Under the pieces are notes generated by a model. That model saw only the letters and a list, made by a program, of their open reading frames with translations, searched no databases and was not told the origin of the DNA. A program made the translations under genes and the position numbers. A DNA stretch of 64,000 bases. Origin: Streptomyces sp. DvalAA-43. GTDB lineage: Bacteria; Actinomycetota; Actinomycetes; Streptomycetales; Streptomycetaceae. The stretch spans positions 1 through 64,000 of the forward strand of contig NZ_FMBW01000065.1 in assembly GCF_900091725.1 (NCBI RefSeq). Reading direction: 5' to 3'. Positions 8,639-17,170 of this stretch are shown here, piece by piece (the first letter of the stretch is position 1; every line of letters starts with the position of its first letter).

Positions 8639-10615
8639 TCAGGCGACGGGGGCGAGGGCCCCGGCCGACTCGACCTGGATGTTGGGCAGGATCTCCCGGG
8701 ACCGCAGCACCATGCCGTGGCAGTAGTTCGCGTTGTGCTCCAGACTGCGCTGCGGCATGTACGGCATCTTCTGCCGGCCCCGGTGGTCGATGTGCAGGGT
8801 GACCCGCTCAGCGTCGACGGCGTCCGCCTGGAGCATCTCCCGGCCCACCAGCAGGCGCAGCAACTCCGCAGAGACCTCGGCCATGAAGCCCTGGGCGTGC
8901 GGCTGGTCGCGCAGGACGGTCTCGGTGAACGCGTAGTCGGGCGTGCGCACCGGCTCCCGATAGACGTAGGCCCGGGCGAGCAGATCGATCTCGAAGGCCT
9001 GGCGTGCCATCGGGTCGGCCCACCAGTCCTGGGCGGTGACGAAGTCGGCGAGGATCCGGTCGAACTCCTCTCGGTGCGAGCTGAGGATCATGTGCGCGGT
9101 CTTGCCGGTGTTGAGCAGGTCATAGTTGGCGAGGTCATCGGTCTGCTGGATGAGGAAGCGGCAGACCTCGGTGTCGGTGCGGGTGCGGAAGTAGCGGGAC
9201 ACCTGGGCGAACAGCTCGCCGTACGAGACGATCCCGGTGGAGTCGAGGTAGCCCGACAGCACGAACAGAGCCCGCATGTTGTAGAGCGTGTACAGCGCGT
9301 GGTTGACCCAATAGCCGTCGCGGCAGTCCTGCTCGGTCACCCACTTCGTGCCGAGCACGACCTCCGCCTCGGAGACGTCGCTGGGCACTTCGGCCGTGAG
9401 GATACCGAGGGACTCGCGCTGCCCGTACATGGGCGTGTTGTGCAGGAACAACTGCGGGTAGACGATGATCGTGTCCGCGTACGAGCGGCACAGCCGCGTC
9501 AGGCCCTCCTTGAACGATTCGATGGTCTCGCCGGGCAGCGGCCAGATCATCTCCACGTACGAGCTGATGCGTTTCTCGCGCAGCAGGCGCTGGAGCCCGA
9601 TGTAGGTCTCCTCGCGGATGTTCTTCCGGTCGACCATCTCCAGCGTCGACTCGTTCATCGTCTGCAGCGAGATGGGCTGGCTGACCATGAGTCCGCCGCG
9701 CACGAAGATCTCGGTGATCTCCGCCATGCGCTCGGGCCTGTTCTTGGCGGCGGCCATGTGGATGATGAGCGGGTAGCCGTTCTCCTCGCTGCACTGGACG
9801 ATGTACTCGCTCAGGGTGACGTCGCGGGGTGACAGGCCCCAGTTGGCATCGGCGATCATCAGTGCGGAGTACCGGTGCTCGCTGATCCATTTGAGCTCGG
9901 CCTTGATGCGTTCCTCTTCGAACTTATTGACCTTGGAGTTGGTGGCCGCGCCCCAGTAGCAGAAGGTGCAGCGGAAGGGGCAGCCACGGTTCGTCTCCAT
10001 GATGGCGAAGCTGAATTCATGGTCGTCGAAGACGCCGTTCAGGAACGGCGAAGGGATGTCCATCAGGTTCTGGATGCGGGGCGCGGCTTCCGTGGTGATC
10101 AGTTCGCCGCCCGACCAGAAACTCAGGCCCGGTACCTTTCTCATGTCCGGGTCGTCCGAGCCGATCTGCTTGATGAACTCCATTGAGGTGCGCTCTCCTT
10201 CGCCGTTGCAGACGTAGACGTTCTCCGCTCCGTCGGCGAGATAGGTCGAGGCGTGGTTCATCACCTGCGGTCCGCCCAGCAGGTAGTGCGCGTCGGGGCG
10301 CAGGGCGCGCAGTTCGTCGAGCACCCAGCGGACCAGCTTCATGTTCCAGATGTAGCAGCTGAACGTGTAGAGGTGCGCGTCCTTCGCGGCGAGGTCCCGC
10401 ACCATCTGGTGCCGGTCTTCGGAGATCGGGTAGGAGACGATCTCAAACGTGTGGGCCACGGCGACGGCCGGGTCGTCCTGCACGTACGCCTGGATGTAGC
10501 CGGAGGCCAGCGGCAGGATGTTCTCGTAGGTGGGCAGTTCCACCAGCACGATCTTCTGGCGATCCAACACGGTCGTCCCGGCATCTGCTGGGCCGGAGGA
10601 TTCTAGGCTGGACAT
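8639..10615 (-). CDS. B12-binding-type radical SAM enzyme
   Basis: This 658-residue protein has the layout of cobalamin-dependent radical SAM enzymes. An N-terminal Rossmann-like B12-binding region (about 20-150, with a YLLGGPQ strand-loop) is followed by a radical SAM core with the [4Fe-4S] cysteines Cys212, Cys216 and Cys219 in CPFRCTFC. A C-terminal region of about 200 residues has no fold I recognise. Family members methylate unactivated carbon or rearrange carbon skeletons using S-adenosylmethionine and methylcobalamin. Here it lies between an SHMT-like gene and a thioesterase-PCP pair, so its substrate is probably a free or carrier-bound amino acid of the peptide. Methylation is an inference; the canonical DxHxxG cobalamin motif is not obvious, as in other base-off radical SAM enzymes. 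Confidence 0.85.
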   Translation of the reverse strand: MSSLESSGPADAGTTVLDRQKIVLVELPTYENILPLASGYIQAYVQDDPAVAVAHTFEIVSYPISEDRHQMVRDLAAKDAHLYTFSCYIWNMKLVRWVLDELRALRPDAHYLLGGPQVMNHASTYLADGAENVYVCNGEGERTSMEFIKQIGSDDPDMRKVPGLSFWSGGELITTEAAPRIQNLMDIPSPFLNGVFDDHEFSFAIMETNRGCPFRCTFCYWGAATNSKVNKFEEERIKAELKWISEHRYSALMIADANWGLSPRDVTLSEYIVQCSEENGYPLIIHMAAAKNRPERMAEITEIFVRGGLMVSQPISLQTMNESTLEMVDRKNIREETYIGLQRLLREKRISSYVEMIWPLPGETIESFKEGLTRLCRSYADTIIVYPQLFLHNTPMYGQRESLGILTAEVPSDVSEAEVVLGTKWVTEQDCRDGYWVNHALYTLYNMRALFVLSGYLDSTGIVSYGELFAQVSRYFRTRTDTEVCRFLIQQTDDLANYDLLNTGKTAHMILSSHREEFDRILADFVTAQDWWADPMARQAFEIDLLARAYVYREPVRTPDYAFTETVLRDQPHAQGFMAEVSAELLRLLVGREMLQADAVDAERVTLHIDHRGRQKMPYMPQRSLEHNANYCHGMVLRSREILPNIQVESAGALAPVA

Positions 10616-10627
10616 GTTCGCGATCTC

Positions 10628-11398
10628 CTATTCATTCCACTCGCCTTGAACGCTCGCGAGGTGCTTGGAAATGGTGGCCGTGAAGGTCGCCATACTGTCG
10701 AGGTAATAGAAGTGCTCGCCCGGGATGAGATGGGTGGCGCAGTCCGCCGTGCTCAACTCACGCCAGTGGTCCATTTCGCAGGGGGGAACCAGCCTGTCGC
10801 GGTCGCCGCCGAATGCCACGATCGGGCTGCTCAGCCTGCGCCCGGGCCCGCCGTACGCATAGTTGTTGACGAGTTCGAGGTCGGCCCGGAGCAGTTCCAG
10901 GGCCAGGCTCATGAGGTCCGGCGAGTTCAGGACGGCGTCCGGAATGCCGCTGCACTTCTCCATGAGTTCCAGGAGGTGCTTGTCGGTTATCTCCACGCCG
11001 GGCGCCGGGTACGTCCGGAGCCGGTGCGGGGGAACCGCCCCGGAGGCGTAGAGGGCGGCGGCCGGCCGGCCGTCGGACTGCCGACGCCAGCACAGCTCGA
11101 AGCCGATGTAGGCGCCCATGCTGTGGCCGAAGACGTACAGCTGCCCTTCGAAGTCGGCGAGCGCACGGCTGAGTTCGCCGACGATTCGGTGGAGGTCGGT
11201 CACGGCGGGCTCCCGGCCGCGCGACCCCCGCCCCGGGTACTTGGCCGCGAGGACGCGCAGGCCGTCGGGGAACCAGCCCGCCCAGGCGCCGTAGCTCTGT
11301 GCCGAGCCTCCTGCGTGGGGCAGCAGGAGCAGCGTGTCACCTCCGGTGCCCGCCGCCGACGACCGTATCTCCCACAGGCACGTCCCGCGCTCGCTCAC
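10628..11398 (-). CDS. Type II thioesterase
   Basis: This 256-residue alpha/beta hydrolase matches type II thioesterases of NRPS/PKS clusters, which clear misprimed carrier proteins and can release intermediates. The nucleophile elbow is GHSMGAYIGFE, LLPHAGGSA forms the oxyanion-loop block, a GGDRDRLVP block carries the acidic residue, and the catalytic His is in GEHFYY. It starts at a GTG overlapping the TGA of the upstream PCP gene (GTGA), so the two are translationally coupled. It is one of two hydrolases in cluster 1; the other accompanies the halogenase. Confidence 0.93.
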   Translation of the reverse strand: MSERGTCLWEIRSSAAGTGGDTLLLLPHAGGSAQSYGAWAGWFPDGLRVLAAKYPGRGSRGREPAVTDLHRIVGELSRALADFEGQLYVFGHSMGAYIGFELCWRRQSDGRPAAALYASGAVPPHRLRTYPAPGVEITDKHLLELMEKCSGIPDAVLNSPDLMSLALELLRADLELVNNYAYGGPGRRLSSPIVAFGGDRDRLVPPCEMDHWRELSTADCATHLIPGEHFYYLDSMATFTATISKHLASVQGEWNE

Positions 11399-11673
11399 GT
11401 GGTCTCCCGCTCCGGCCGCCGTCCCGACCGTGCCACCAGCTCGTCGATGCGCTCGGCCAGTTCGGCGAGGACCGGTGCCGCGAGCAGGACCCTGACGGTG
11501 AACTTGACGTCCCAGACCCGGCAGGCCTTCAGGACGACCGTCGTGGCCAGCAGCGAGTCGCCGCCGATCTCGAAGAAGTCCTGGTCGCGCTTGACCTTGT
11601 CGAGCCGCAACACCTCAGCCCAGATCTCCGCGAGCCGCCGCTCGGTCGGCGTGCTGAATTCGTTGTCTTCCAT
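11395..11673 (-). CDS. Free-standing peptidyl carrier protein
   Basis: This 92-residue carrier protein has the phosphopantetheine site in DFFEIGGDSLLATTVVL. The Ser is modified by a phosphopantetheinyl transferase so that it can hold an aminoacyl thioester. It overlaps the type II thioesterase and follows the free A domain, so these likely act together: the A domain loads this PCP, a tailoring enzyme such as the radical SAM protein modifies the residue, and the product is passed to the NRPS. The order is inferred from gene order only. Confidence 0.92.
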   Translation of the reverse strand: MEDNEFSTPTERRLAEIWAEVLRLDKVKRDQDFFEIGGDSLLATTVVLKACRVWDVKFTVRVLLAAPVLAELAERIDELVARSGRRPERETT

Positions 11674-11767
11674 GCCGCACCCCTGTTCGGGTCGATTCGG
11701 TTAAGCGGGTTTCTCCGGAACTCTTGCTCCGCGGCCGGTCCGCGGCGCGTGCGTGCTCCGCGGGCGA

Positions 11768-13372
11768 TCAGCCACCGGGCGTGCGGGCCGGGGGCGCCAG
11801 CGCGGCGGCGACGGCGTCCCGGTCCGCTTTTCCGCTGGGGGTGCGCGGCAGCTCGGGCACCACGGTGATCGAGACCGGTACGAACTGCTCGGGCAGCAGC
11901 CCGGTCAGTGCCTTGAGCACCCGCGCGCCGTCGAACCCGTCCGGGCCCGCATCCGACGTCACCGCGGCACGCAGCTGCCGGGAACCCTGGGCGATGTCCA
12001 CCGCGACGGTGACCGCCTCCACGACCCCGGGCTGTTCCAGCAGGCAGGCGTCTACCTCCAGCGGGTTCACCCGGACACCGCGGATCTTCACCTCGTGGTC
12101 GATGCGGCTCAGCAGGCGCACGGTGTCACCCTCGACGTGCACCAGGTCGCCGGTGCGGAACGCGCGGCGGTGGCCGCGGGGCGTCGGTTCGTCCAGGGTG
12201 AGGTACCGCTCGGCGTTGAGGGCGGGCTGGTTGAGGTAGCCGACCGCGAGGGGCGCACCGGCGACCAGCAGCTCGCCCACCGACGGGTCGGCCGGGTCGG
12301 CCGGGTCGACGAGGAGCTCGCAGCCGGGCAGGGGGCCGCCGATCGGGGGCAGCGCGGGCCAGCTGTCGCTGGGGCCCGTGAGCGTGTGCACGGTCACCAT
12401 GGCGGACTCGCTCTGCCCGTAGTGGTTGTTCAGCCGGCAGTCGGGCAGACGGCGGAAGAGCTCCCGTACGGCCCGGGTGCACACGAGCTGTTCGCCGGCT
12501 GTGTTCACCTCCACCAGGGCGAGGCGCCCCAGCGACTCCACGGCCTCGGCCGCCACGGCGAGCATGTGGAGGGCGACGTACGGGAGGAAGAGGCGCTCGA
12601 CGCGGTGGTCGGCGAGCCAGTCCAGCAGGGCGATGGGGTCGCGCCGCAGCGACTCGGGCATGACGACGAGCGTGCCGCCGCCGCACAGCGTGCCGAGCAC
12701 CTCCTGGAACCACACGTCGAAGTTGAGCGGCGCAAACTGGGCGGTGCGCAGGTCCGGGCGCACCGAGTGACGCCACTGCCAGGCCGCCATGTTGTCGACG
12801 CAGCGGTGGGGCAGGGCGACGCCCTTGGGCAGCCCGGTCGAGCCCGAGGTATAGATGACGTACACCGGCACGTCGGGCCCGCACGGCTGCCGGGTCGGCG
12901 CGGCGGCGGCCCGCGCGTCGGCCCGGTCCGGTGCGCCGGGTATGCGGACCGCGCGGGTCCCGATGTCGAAGGCAGGGGCGTCGCCGCTGAACAGCAGCAG
13001 CCGCGCCGCACTGTCGGCGGCCATGTGCTCCAGGCGTCTGACCGGGTACGCGGCATCGAGCGGCACATAGGTCGCCCCCGCGCCCACGGTGGCGAGCATC
13101 GCCGCGACGACGGCGGCTCCGCGGGGACCGGTGACGGCCACCCGGTCGCCGGGGCGCACTCCGTGACCGGCAAGGAGTTCACGGATGCGGGCGGCCCAGG
13201 TGAAGAGCAGGCCGTAGGTCAGTTCGTGCTCCCCGTCCCGTACCGCGACGCCGTCCGGGCGTGTGCGCGCGGTCTCTGCCAGCCGGTCCAGCAGGCACCG
13301 CGTTTCGGCGTCGCCGCCCCAGAGCGTGGGTGCGCCCGGGCCCGGGACCGACGCCTTCGGTTCCTCTGTCAT
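11768..13372 (-). CDS. Free-standing adenylation domain
   Basis: This 534-residue protein is a complete stand-alone A domain that activates an amino acid as its adenylate. Core motifs are intact: YVIYTSGSTGLPKGVALP (A3), NHYGQSESA (A5), FRTGDL (A7), SRIDHEVKIRGVRVNPLE (A8) and the catalytic lysine in PSGKADR (A10). My reading of the specificity pocket starts D-V-Q (FDVWFQE) and has His before the YGQ motif, resembling prolyl-type pockets; piperazate or another cyclic residue is conceivable but unproven. No T domain is attached, so it works in trans, on the neighbouring PCP or on the T domain next to the degenerate A domain of the NRPS at 1603. An operator-like palindrome lies 50 bp upstream of the start. 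Confidence 0.93.
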   Translation of the reverse strand: MTEEPKASVPGPGAPTLWGGDAETRCLLDRLAETARTRPDGVAVRDGEHELTYGLLFTWAARIRELLAGHGVRPGDRVAVTGPRGAAVVAAMLATVGAGATYVPLDAAYPVRRLEHMAADSAARLLLFSGDAPAFDIGTRAVRIPGAPDRADARAAAAPTRQPCGPDVPVYVIYTSGSTGLPKGVALPHRCVDNMAAWQWRHSVRPDLRTAQFAPLNFDVWFQEVLGTLCGGGTLVVMPESLRRDPIALLDWLADHRVERLFLPYVALHMLAVAAEAVESLGRLALVEVNTAGEQLVCTRAVRELFRRLPDCRLNNHYGQSESAMVTVHTLTGPSDSWPALPPIGGPLPGCELLVDPADPADPSVGELLVAGAPLAVGYLNQPALNAERYLTLDEPTPRGHRRAFRTGDLVHVEGDTVRLLSRIDHEVKIRGVRVNPLEVDACLLEQPGVVEAVTVAVDIAQGSRQLRAAVTSDAGPDGFDGARVLKALTGLLPEQFVPVSITVVPELPRTPSGKADRDAVAAALAPPARTPGG

Positions 13373-13421
13373 CGCTGCCCCCAGGGCTCAGTGGTACGGG
13401 ACGTTTCGTACGGGGTCCACT

Positions 13422-13437
13422 GTCCCGTCGCCGGGAC
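13422..13437. promoter_or_regulatory. Palindromic operator candidate, copy 2
   Basis: GTCCCGTCGCCGGGAC lies 50 bp upstream of the free A-domain gene (minus strand), in the short gap after the N-monooxygenase gene. Both arms are identical to copy 1; only one centre base differs. Confidence 0.6.
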
Positions 13438-13464
13438 GGCGGACGCCCGGAGCGCACGGGCGGG

Positions 13465-14808
13465 TCAGCTGGTCCGGCCGGACGTGCCGAGGGAGGCGAC
13501 CGGCTCGTGCTCCTCCGCGCGCCTGCGGACGATGGAGTCGGCGATCTCGCCGGAGCGCACGGCGACGTTGGACAGCAGGGACGACGTCAGTCCGTGGGTG
13601 TGCTCGGTGCCGCCCTGGAGGTAGATACCGCAGGACAGTTCCGGTGTGGTGACGAGCCGGTAGTCGCGCTCCGCGCGGTGTCGCCCTGCAGCATCGCGCA
13701 GGCAGTGCCGATCGAGGTCGCCAAGGAGGCCGGTCGGTTGCATCGCGCCGTAGCCGGTGGCGAAGACGAGCGCGTCCACATCGAGCGTCTGGGCCTCGAC
13801 ATCGATCAGGGAGCGCAGCCCGACACGGATCTCGGTGCCGATCCGCTGGACGTCGTCGACCCGCGTCAGGTTGAGGAAGTGCAGCCGCCGGTCGTTGCGT
13901 ACGTCCTCGTCGTACGAGCGCTGGTGCAGATCCCTGATGATCTCGTCGTCGACCACCGAGTAGTTGGTGTTGCGGTGGTAGCGCCAGAACGCCTCGCGCG
14001 TCTGCTCGGTGCCGAAGTAGTAGTCGTCCACGGCACTGGGGTCGAATACCCGGTTGGCGAAGGGCGTGTCGTCCGCGACGGAGTACCCGTAGGAGGGGAC
14101 GACAGCGAAGACCCGGGCGTGCGGCAGGGCGTCGTGCAGGAACCGGGTGATCTCAGCCGCGCTCTGTCCGGCGCCGACCACAGCGACGCTCTTGAGGGCG
14201 TTCGGGTCGACCTGGCCGTACTTCTCCAGGAACTCCGAGCTGTGCCATACGCGGTCGTCGCGCTCCACCCCGGCCGGCATGCGCGGCACCAGCCCGGTCG
14301 AAATGGCCACGTTGCGCGCGTGGACGAGCCTGCAACCCCCGCCGATGCCGTCCCGGACCTCGATCTGGAGGCAATCGGGCTCCCCCGGGCCGGTGCCGGT
14401 CGCCCGCCGGATCGCGGTGACCTCCGAGTTGTAGGACACCCGGTCGCTGAAGCTCGACTCCGCCCATTCCAGGTACTGGTGGAACTCCTGGCGCGTTGGG
14501 AAGAAGGTCTGGTTGTTGACGAACTGGACCAGCCTGTCCGCTGCGTGCAGATACGCAATGAAGCTGTACCTCGACACCGGATTGCGGAAAGTGGCCAGGT
14601 CCTTCAGGAAAGAGATCTGCATGGTGGCCGCGGGCAGCAGCATGTTGCGGTGCCAGCCGAACGACGGCTGCCGCTCGAAGAAGGCGGCACTGATCGGACG
14701 CGCCGGCACATTCGCCTCGTGTTCTTCCAGCGCGATGGCGAGCGACAGATTGGACGGGCCGAAGCCGATCCCCACCACGTCGTATGTCTCGCGTGCAGAA
14801 GCATCCAT
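13465..14808 (-). CDS. L-ornithine N5-monooxygenase (KtzI type)
   Basis: This 447-residue flavoprotein belongs to the SidA/PvdA/KtzI family, which hydroxylates the side-chain nitrogen of ornithine (or lysine) using FAD, NADPH and O2. The FAD-binding GIGFGPSNLSLA is at residues 13-24, the substrate-region block SFLKDLATFRNP is present, the NADPH site is VVGAGQSAAE, and a second FAD signature ends in ATGY. N5-hydroxyornithine is either a siderophore hydroxamate precursor or, as with KtzI/KtzT, the substrate for N-N bond formation to piperazate. The divergent gene at 15102 encodes the KtzT-type partner, which favours piperazate. Lysine as substrate cannot be excluded from sequence alone. Confidence 0.92.
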   Translation of the reverse strand: MDASARETYDVVGIGFGPSNLSLAIALEEHEANVPARPISAAFFERQPSFGWHRNMLLPAATMQISFLKDLATFRNPVSRYSFIAYLHAADRLVQFVNNQTFFPTRQEFHQYLEWAESSFSDRVSYNSEVTAIRRATGTGPGEPDCLQIEVRDGIGGGCRLVHARNVAISTGLVPRMPAGVERDDRVWHSSEFLEKYGQVDPNALKSVAVVGAGQSAAEITRFLHDALPHARVFAVVPSYGYSVADDTPFANRVFDPSAVDDYYFGTEQTREAFWRYHRNTNYSVVDDEIIRDLHQRSYDEDVRNDRRLHFLNLTRVDDVQRIGTEIRVGLRSLIDVEAQTLDVDALVFATGYGAMQPTGLLGDLDRHCLRDAAGRHRAERDYRLVTTPELSCGIYLQGGTEHTHGLTSSLLSNVAVRSGEIADSIVRRRAEEHEPVASLGTSGRTS

Positions 14809-15101
14809 AGAAGATTCTCACCCTAGCGTCGTTGTCACAGGGACTTTCGCGGTTCCCAAAGAAATGTTCCTACACCCTCGAAAACGTTGAACCGGAATTC
14901 TACAGATTTTCATCGGGCCGATTTTTTTTGCTAGCCTCGAAATTGCCCGGCAGATGATCCGGGGGAATCGGATTCGGCTTTACGCTGGAGAGCACGTCCA
15001 GCCCAACTTAGAGCGTTCCGCCAAACCGTTCAAGAGGTCGCGTACACCGGGTACAGGGCTCTGTCCTGCCGACAGGACGGCGACGAAAGGATGAATGCCA
15101 G
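14809..15101. other. Divergent promoter region of the piperazate gene pair
   Basis: This AT-richer gap of 293 bases lies between the ornithine monooxygenase and the piperazate-synthase-like gene. It holds a T-rich tract near 14919-14930 and operator copy 3. No ORF of interest was seen. Confidence 0.6.
15063..15078. promoter_or_regulatory. Palindromic operator candidate, copy 3
   Basis: GTCCTGCCGACAGGAC is a variant of the cluster palindrome with a compensating change in both arms (C to T on the left, G to A on the right), which keeps the symmetry. It lies 23 bp before the start at 15102, where a bound repressor would block transcription or initiation. The paired change argues that symmetry is being selected. 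Confidence 0.6.
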
Positions 15102-15749
15102 ATGTTCGTTCCCAGCCACTACCGCGAGCCGGACGGTTCCTGGATGATCGACCTAATCCGGGCCAATCCGATGGCGATCATGGCGATCAACGGCAGCTCC
15201 GCGGACGGCCCGTTCGCCACCCATCTGCCCGTAATTCCTGACCCCGCGGCGACCGGCCGGAGGTCCGCCGACCTTTCGGGTGCCACACTGCTGGGACACA
15301 TGAACCGGGCGAATCCGCAGTGGGCGGCGCTGGAATCGGGAGGCGTAGCCCTGCTGATATTCACCGGCCCGCACGGCTATGTCTCGCCCACGGTGTACGA
15401 AATGGCGCCGGCGGCTCCAACCTGGAACTTCACTTCGGTGCACGTGCACGGCATGGTGGAGAAAATCGACTCGACCGAGGAAACTCTGGGCGTCGTGAAG
15501 TCCACGGTCACGGCCCTTGAGACCGATTTCGGCACCGACTGGGACATGTCCGGTTCCGTGGACTACTTCCGCAAGATCGTGCCGGCGGTGGGCGCGTTCC
15601 GGTTCACCGTGTCGGGCGCCGAGGGCATGTTCAAGCTCAGCCAGGAGCAGCCGGCCGAGGTACGCGACCGCGTGCAGACGTCGTTCAGTTGCCGCGAGCA
15701 GGGGCGCTACCGCGAGACGGCCGAGCTGATGGGCCGGCTGCCGGGCTGA
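15102..15749 (+). CDS. Piperazate synthase-like protein (KtzT/PaiB family)
   Basis: This 215-residue protein has the PaiB split-barrel fold usually labelled FMN-binding negative transcriptional regulator. KtzT of the kutzneride pathway belongs to this family and is a heme enzyme that cyclises N5-hydroxyornithine to L-piperazate by forming the N-N bond. Typical blocks are MFVPSHYRE at the start, PFATHLP, GHMNRANPQW (His66 is the candidate axial heme ligand by position) and TWNFTSVHVHG. Length matches the family. It is divergent from the ornithine N-hydroxylase, as expected for a KtzI/KtzT pair. A true PaiB regulator is the alternative, but the pairing makes the enzyme more likely. Confidence 0.85.
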   Translation: MFVPSHYREPDGSWMIDLIRANPMAIMAINGSSADGPFATHLPVIPDPAATGRRSADLSGATLLGHMNRANPQWAALESGGVALLIFTGPHGYVSPTVYEMAPAAPTWNFTSVHVHGMVEKIDSTEETLGVVKSTVTALETDFGTDWDMSGSVDYFRKIVPAVGAFRFTVSGAEGMFKLSQEQPAEVRDRVQTSFSCREQGRYRETAELMGRLPG

Positions 15750-15770
15750 CCTCCCGGCGTCCGGGAGCGC

Positions 15771-15810
15771 GGTCGGCTCCCGGACGGCACCCTGCCGCCG
15801 GGAGCCGACC
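15771..15810. terminator. Bidirectional terminator hairpin
   Basis: A perfect 13-bp stem (15771-15783 with 15798-15810) and a 14-base loop lie between the convergent ends of the piperazate-synthase-like gene and the LmbU-family gene. Confidence 0.8.
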
Positions 15811-15835
15811 ACTTCCGCCCCAGCCGCGGGTGCGG

Positions 15836-16498
15836 TTACTCCAGTTCCGCGAGGATCTGCTCGGCCGCGCTGTCGAGCGTGGTGAGCATCCACTGCTCCA
15901 GTTCGGCCCCGGCCTGCTGCGCGGCCCTGTGCCAGCACCGGACGCGGCTGTGGGGCACCGAGAGCTGACGCTTCGTCTCGACCTGCCGCTCGTCGTGCCC
16001 GTTCTCCTCACGCGCGGCACTGATCGCATTGCGCAGCTGCTTGGTGGTCCATCTGTTCCGCTCGGCGCGGTCGAACCAGAGTTCCTGCTCGGCGACCGGG
16101 AGCGACGCGACTTCGGCGTGGTGCTGGAAACTCAGCGAAGACCGCCGTCGGTGGAACTCGAACCGCCGGGACACCCATGCGTAGTTCCGCAGGGTCTGGT
16201 ACTGGAGTCCGGCGGACTTGATGCCCCGCTGGTACCGGTCGGTGTAGTGCTCCTTGCCGTACACCAGCCAGTCACCCAGCCACCAGGTGGACGAATTCAC
16301 CAGACCCGATATGTGTCGTCCGGCCCTCTCCCAGTCCTCGAAGGACAGGCCGGTCGGTATGTGCAGGCCTATCCGGGTTGTGAGCACTCGTTCTTGGTGC
16401 GATGCCTCACCACTGGGCCGTCGCTGCGCAGGTGCCGTCTCGTGACGTCCACGGAACAGTGGCTTCGTGACCTCTAAATCACTGGTCTCACTCGCCAT
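15836..16498 (-). CDS. LmbU/HrmB-family transcriptional regulator
   Basis: This 220-residue protein matches the LmbU family of cluster-situated activators (LmbU of lincomycin; HrmB and NovE are homologues). The signature region is TRIGLHIPTGLSFEDWERAG, then STWWLGDWLVYG, and QTLRNYAWVSRRFE followed by LSFQHHAEVASLP, which is characteristic. The C-terminal 80 residues are basic and probably helical. Start ATG 16498 has GGAGG 6 bases upstream. It likely activates cluster 1; reported LmbU targets contain CGCCGGCG, found at 1558-1565. Its own promoter region carries a 9-bp tandem repeat (16672-16698). Confidence 0.9.
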   Translation of the reverse strand: MASETSDLEVTKPLFRGRHETAPAQRRPSGEASHQERVLTTRIGLHIPTGLSFEDWERAGRHISGLVNSSTWWLGDWLVYGKEHYTDRYQRGIKSAGLQYQTLRNYAWVSRRFEFHRRRSSLSFQHHAEVASLPVAEQELWFDRAERNRWTTKQLRNAISAAREENGHDERQVETKRQLSVPHSRVRCWHRAAQQAGAELEQWMLTTLDSAAEQILAELE

Positions 16499-17160
16499 TA
16501 TGCCTCCACGTAAAGTGCATCCGGCGTTCGCTTACGCCCCCTGCCGCGACGGAAATTCGGCCCTCTTCCGCGGCCCCCTTCCTCGACTCGCCGGCCTCGG
16601 ATTCGGCTTGAGCGGGGGTTGGCTCGAACACAGTCCAATGCAGCGGAAGTCTGTTTTGAAGCCAGCCAAGGGGTCAGCTTGGTCAGCTTGGTCAGCTGGC
16701 CGGTCACCGCTCCTTCATCTCTATTGAATTCGACCCATTGCAGCAATGTGTTCACCAATAGGGACCAGCAGCCCCACGATCGAAAGATGATCGTCCGATT
16801 CTGTCGCGCCGTACCGCGAGAAGCGCAGATCCAATCCCCCAGCTCCCCTCTTCAGCGTGTTGTTGACGCGGCGCCCGCGCGACTGTCGCCAACGGGCCGC
16901 ACCCGGCCTGCGCGGCGCGGGCAAGCGGAAGGGAGCGTAAACTGGACGATTTCGCCATGCGAAACACATCAGTCCTGCTACGAGGCGTACGGGGAGCCGA
17001 TACGAGGTGCCGTCGGCGCTCATCCGACAGGCAGCAGGGCCGGTTGCGGGACAGGCACGCGCGCCCATACTGTTTCCCTGATCTCGGCTGAGAAAGTCAC
17101 GATCCTCACCTTCAGCAGGGGGACTCCCAATGAGATTGTCAAGCGGGGTTGGTGACGTCT
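16499..17160. other. Long upstream region of the LmbU-family gene
   Basis: No convincing gene lies in these 660 bases; the open frames lack recognisable domains. It contains the tandem repeat at 16672-16698 and a weak imperfect copy of the cluster palindrome (17037-17052, two mismatches). Its right end abuts an IS110 remnant. Confidence 0.5.
16672..16698. repeat. Three tandem 9-bp repeats
   Basis: GGTCAGCTT, GGTCAGCTT and GGTCAGCTG stand head to tail about 175-200 bp upstream of the LmbU-family start. Near one helical turn in spacing, they could be a direct-repeat regulator site or a slippage product. Confidence 0.7.
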
Positions 17161-17170
17161 GGTGAGCGTG

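Noticed and set aside
15102..15749. Simple PaiB transcription regulator
   Set aside because: The divergent pairing with an ornithine N-hydroxylase fits KtzI/KtzT, so a piperazate synthase role is preferred, though not proven.
13465..15749. Hydroxamate siderophore biosynthesis as the role of the N-monooxygenase
   Set aside because: No formyl- or acetyl-transferase for N-hydroxyornithine is nearby, the KtzT-type gene is, and the siderophore uptake genes are 40 kb away.
16498..16758. Small frame directly upstream of the LmbU-family gene
   Set aside because: No homology visible, it overlaps the ribosome site of the real gene, and it covers the tandem repeat; probably untranslated leader.
17037..17052. 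Fifth copy of the cluster palindrome
   Set aside because: The left arm has two mismatches (GGGCCG for GTCCCG), which is within chance in this GC-rich DNA.
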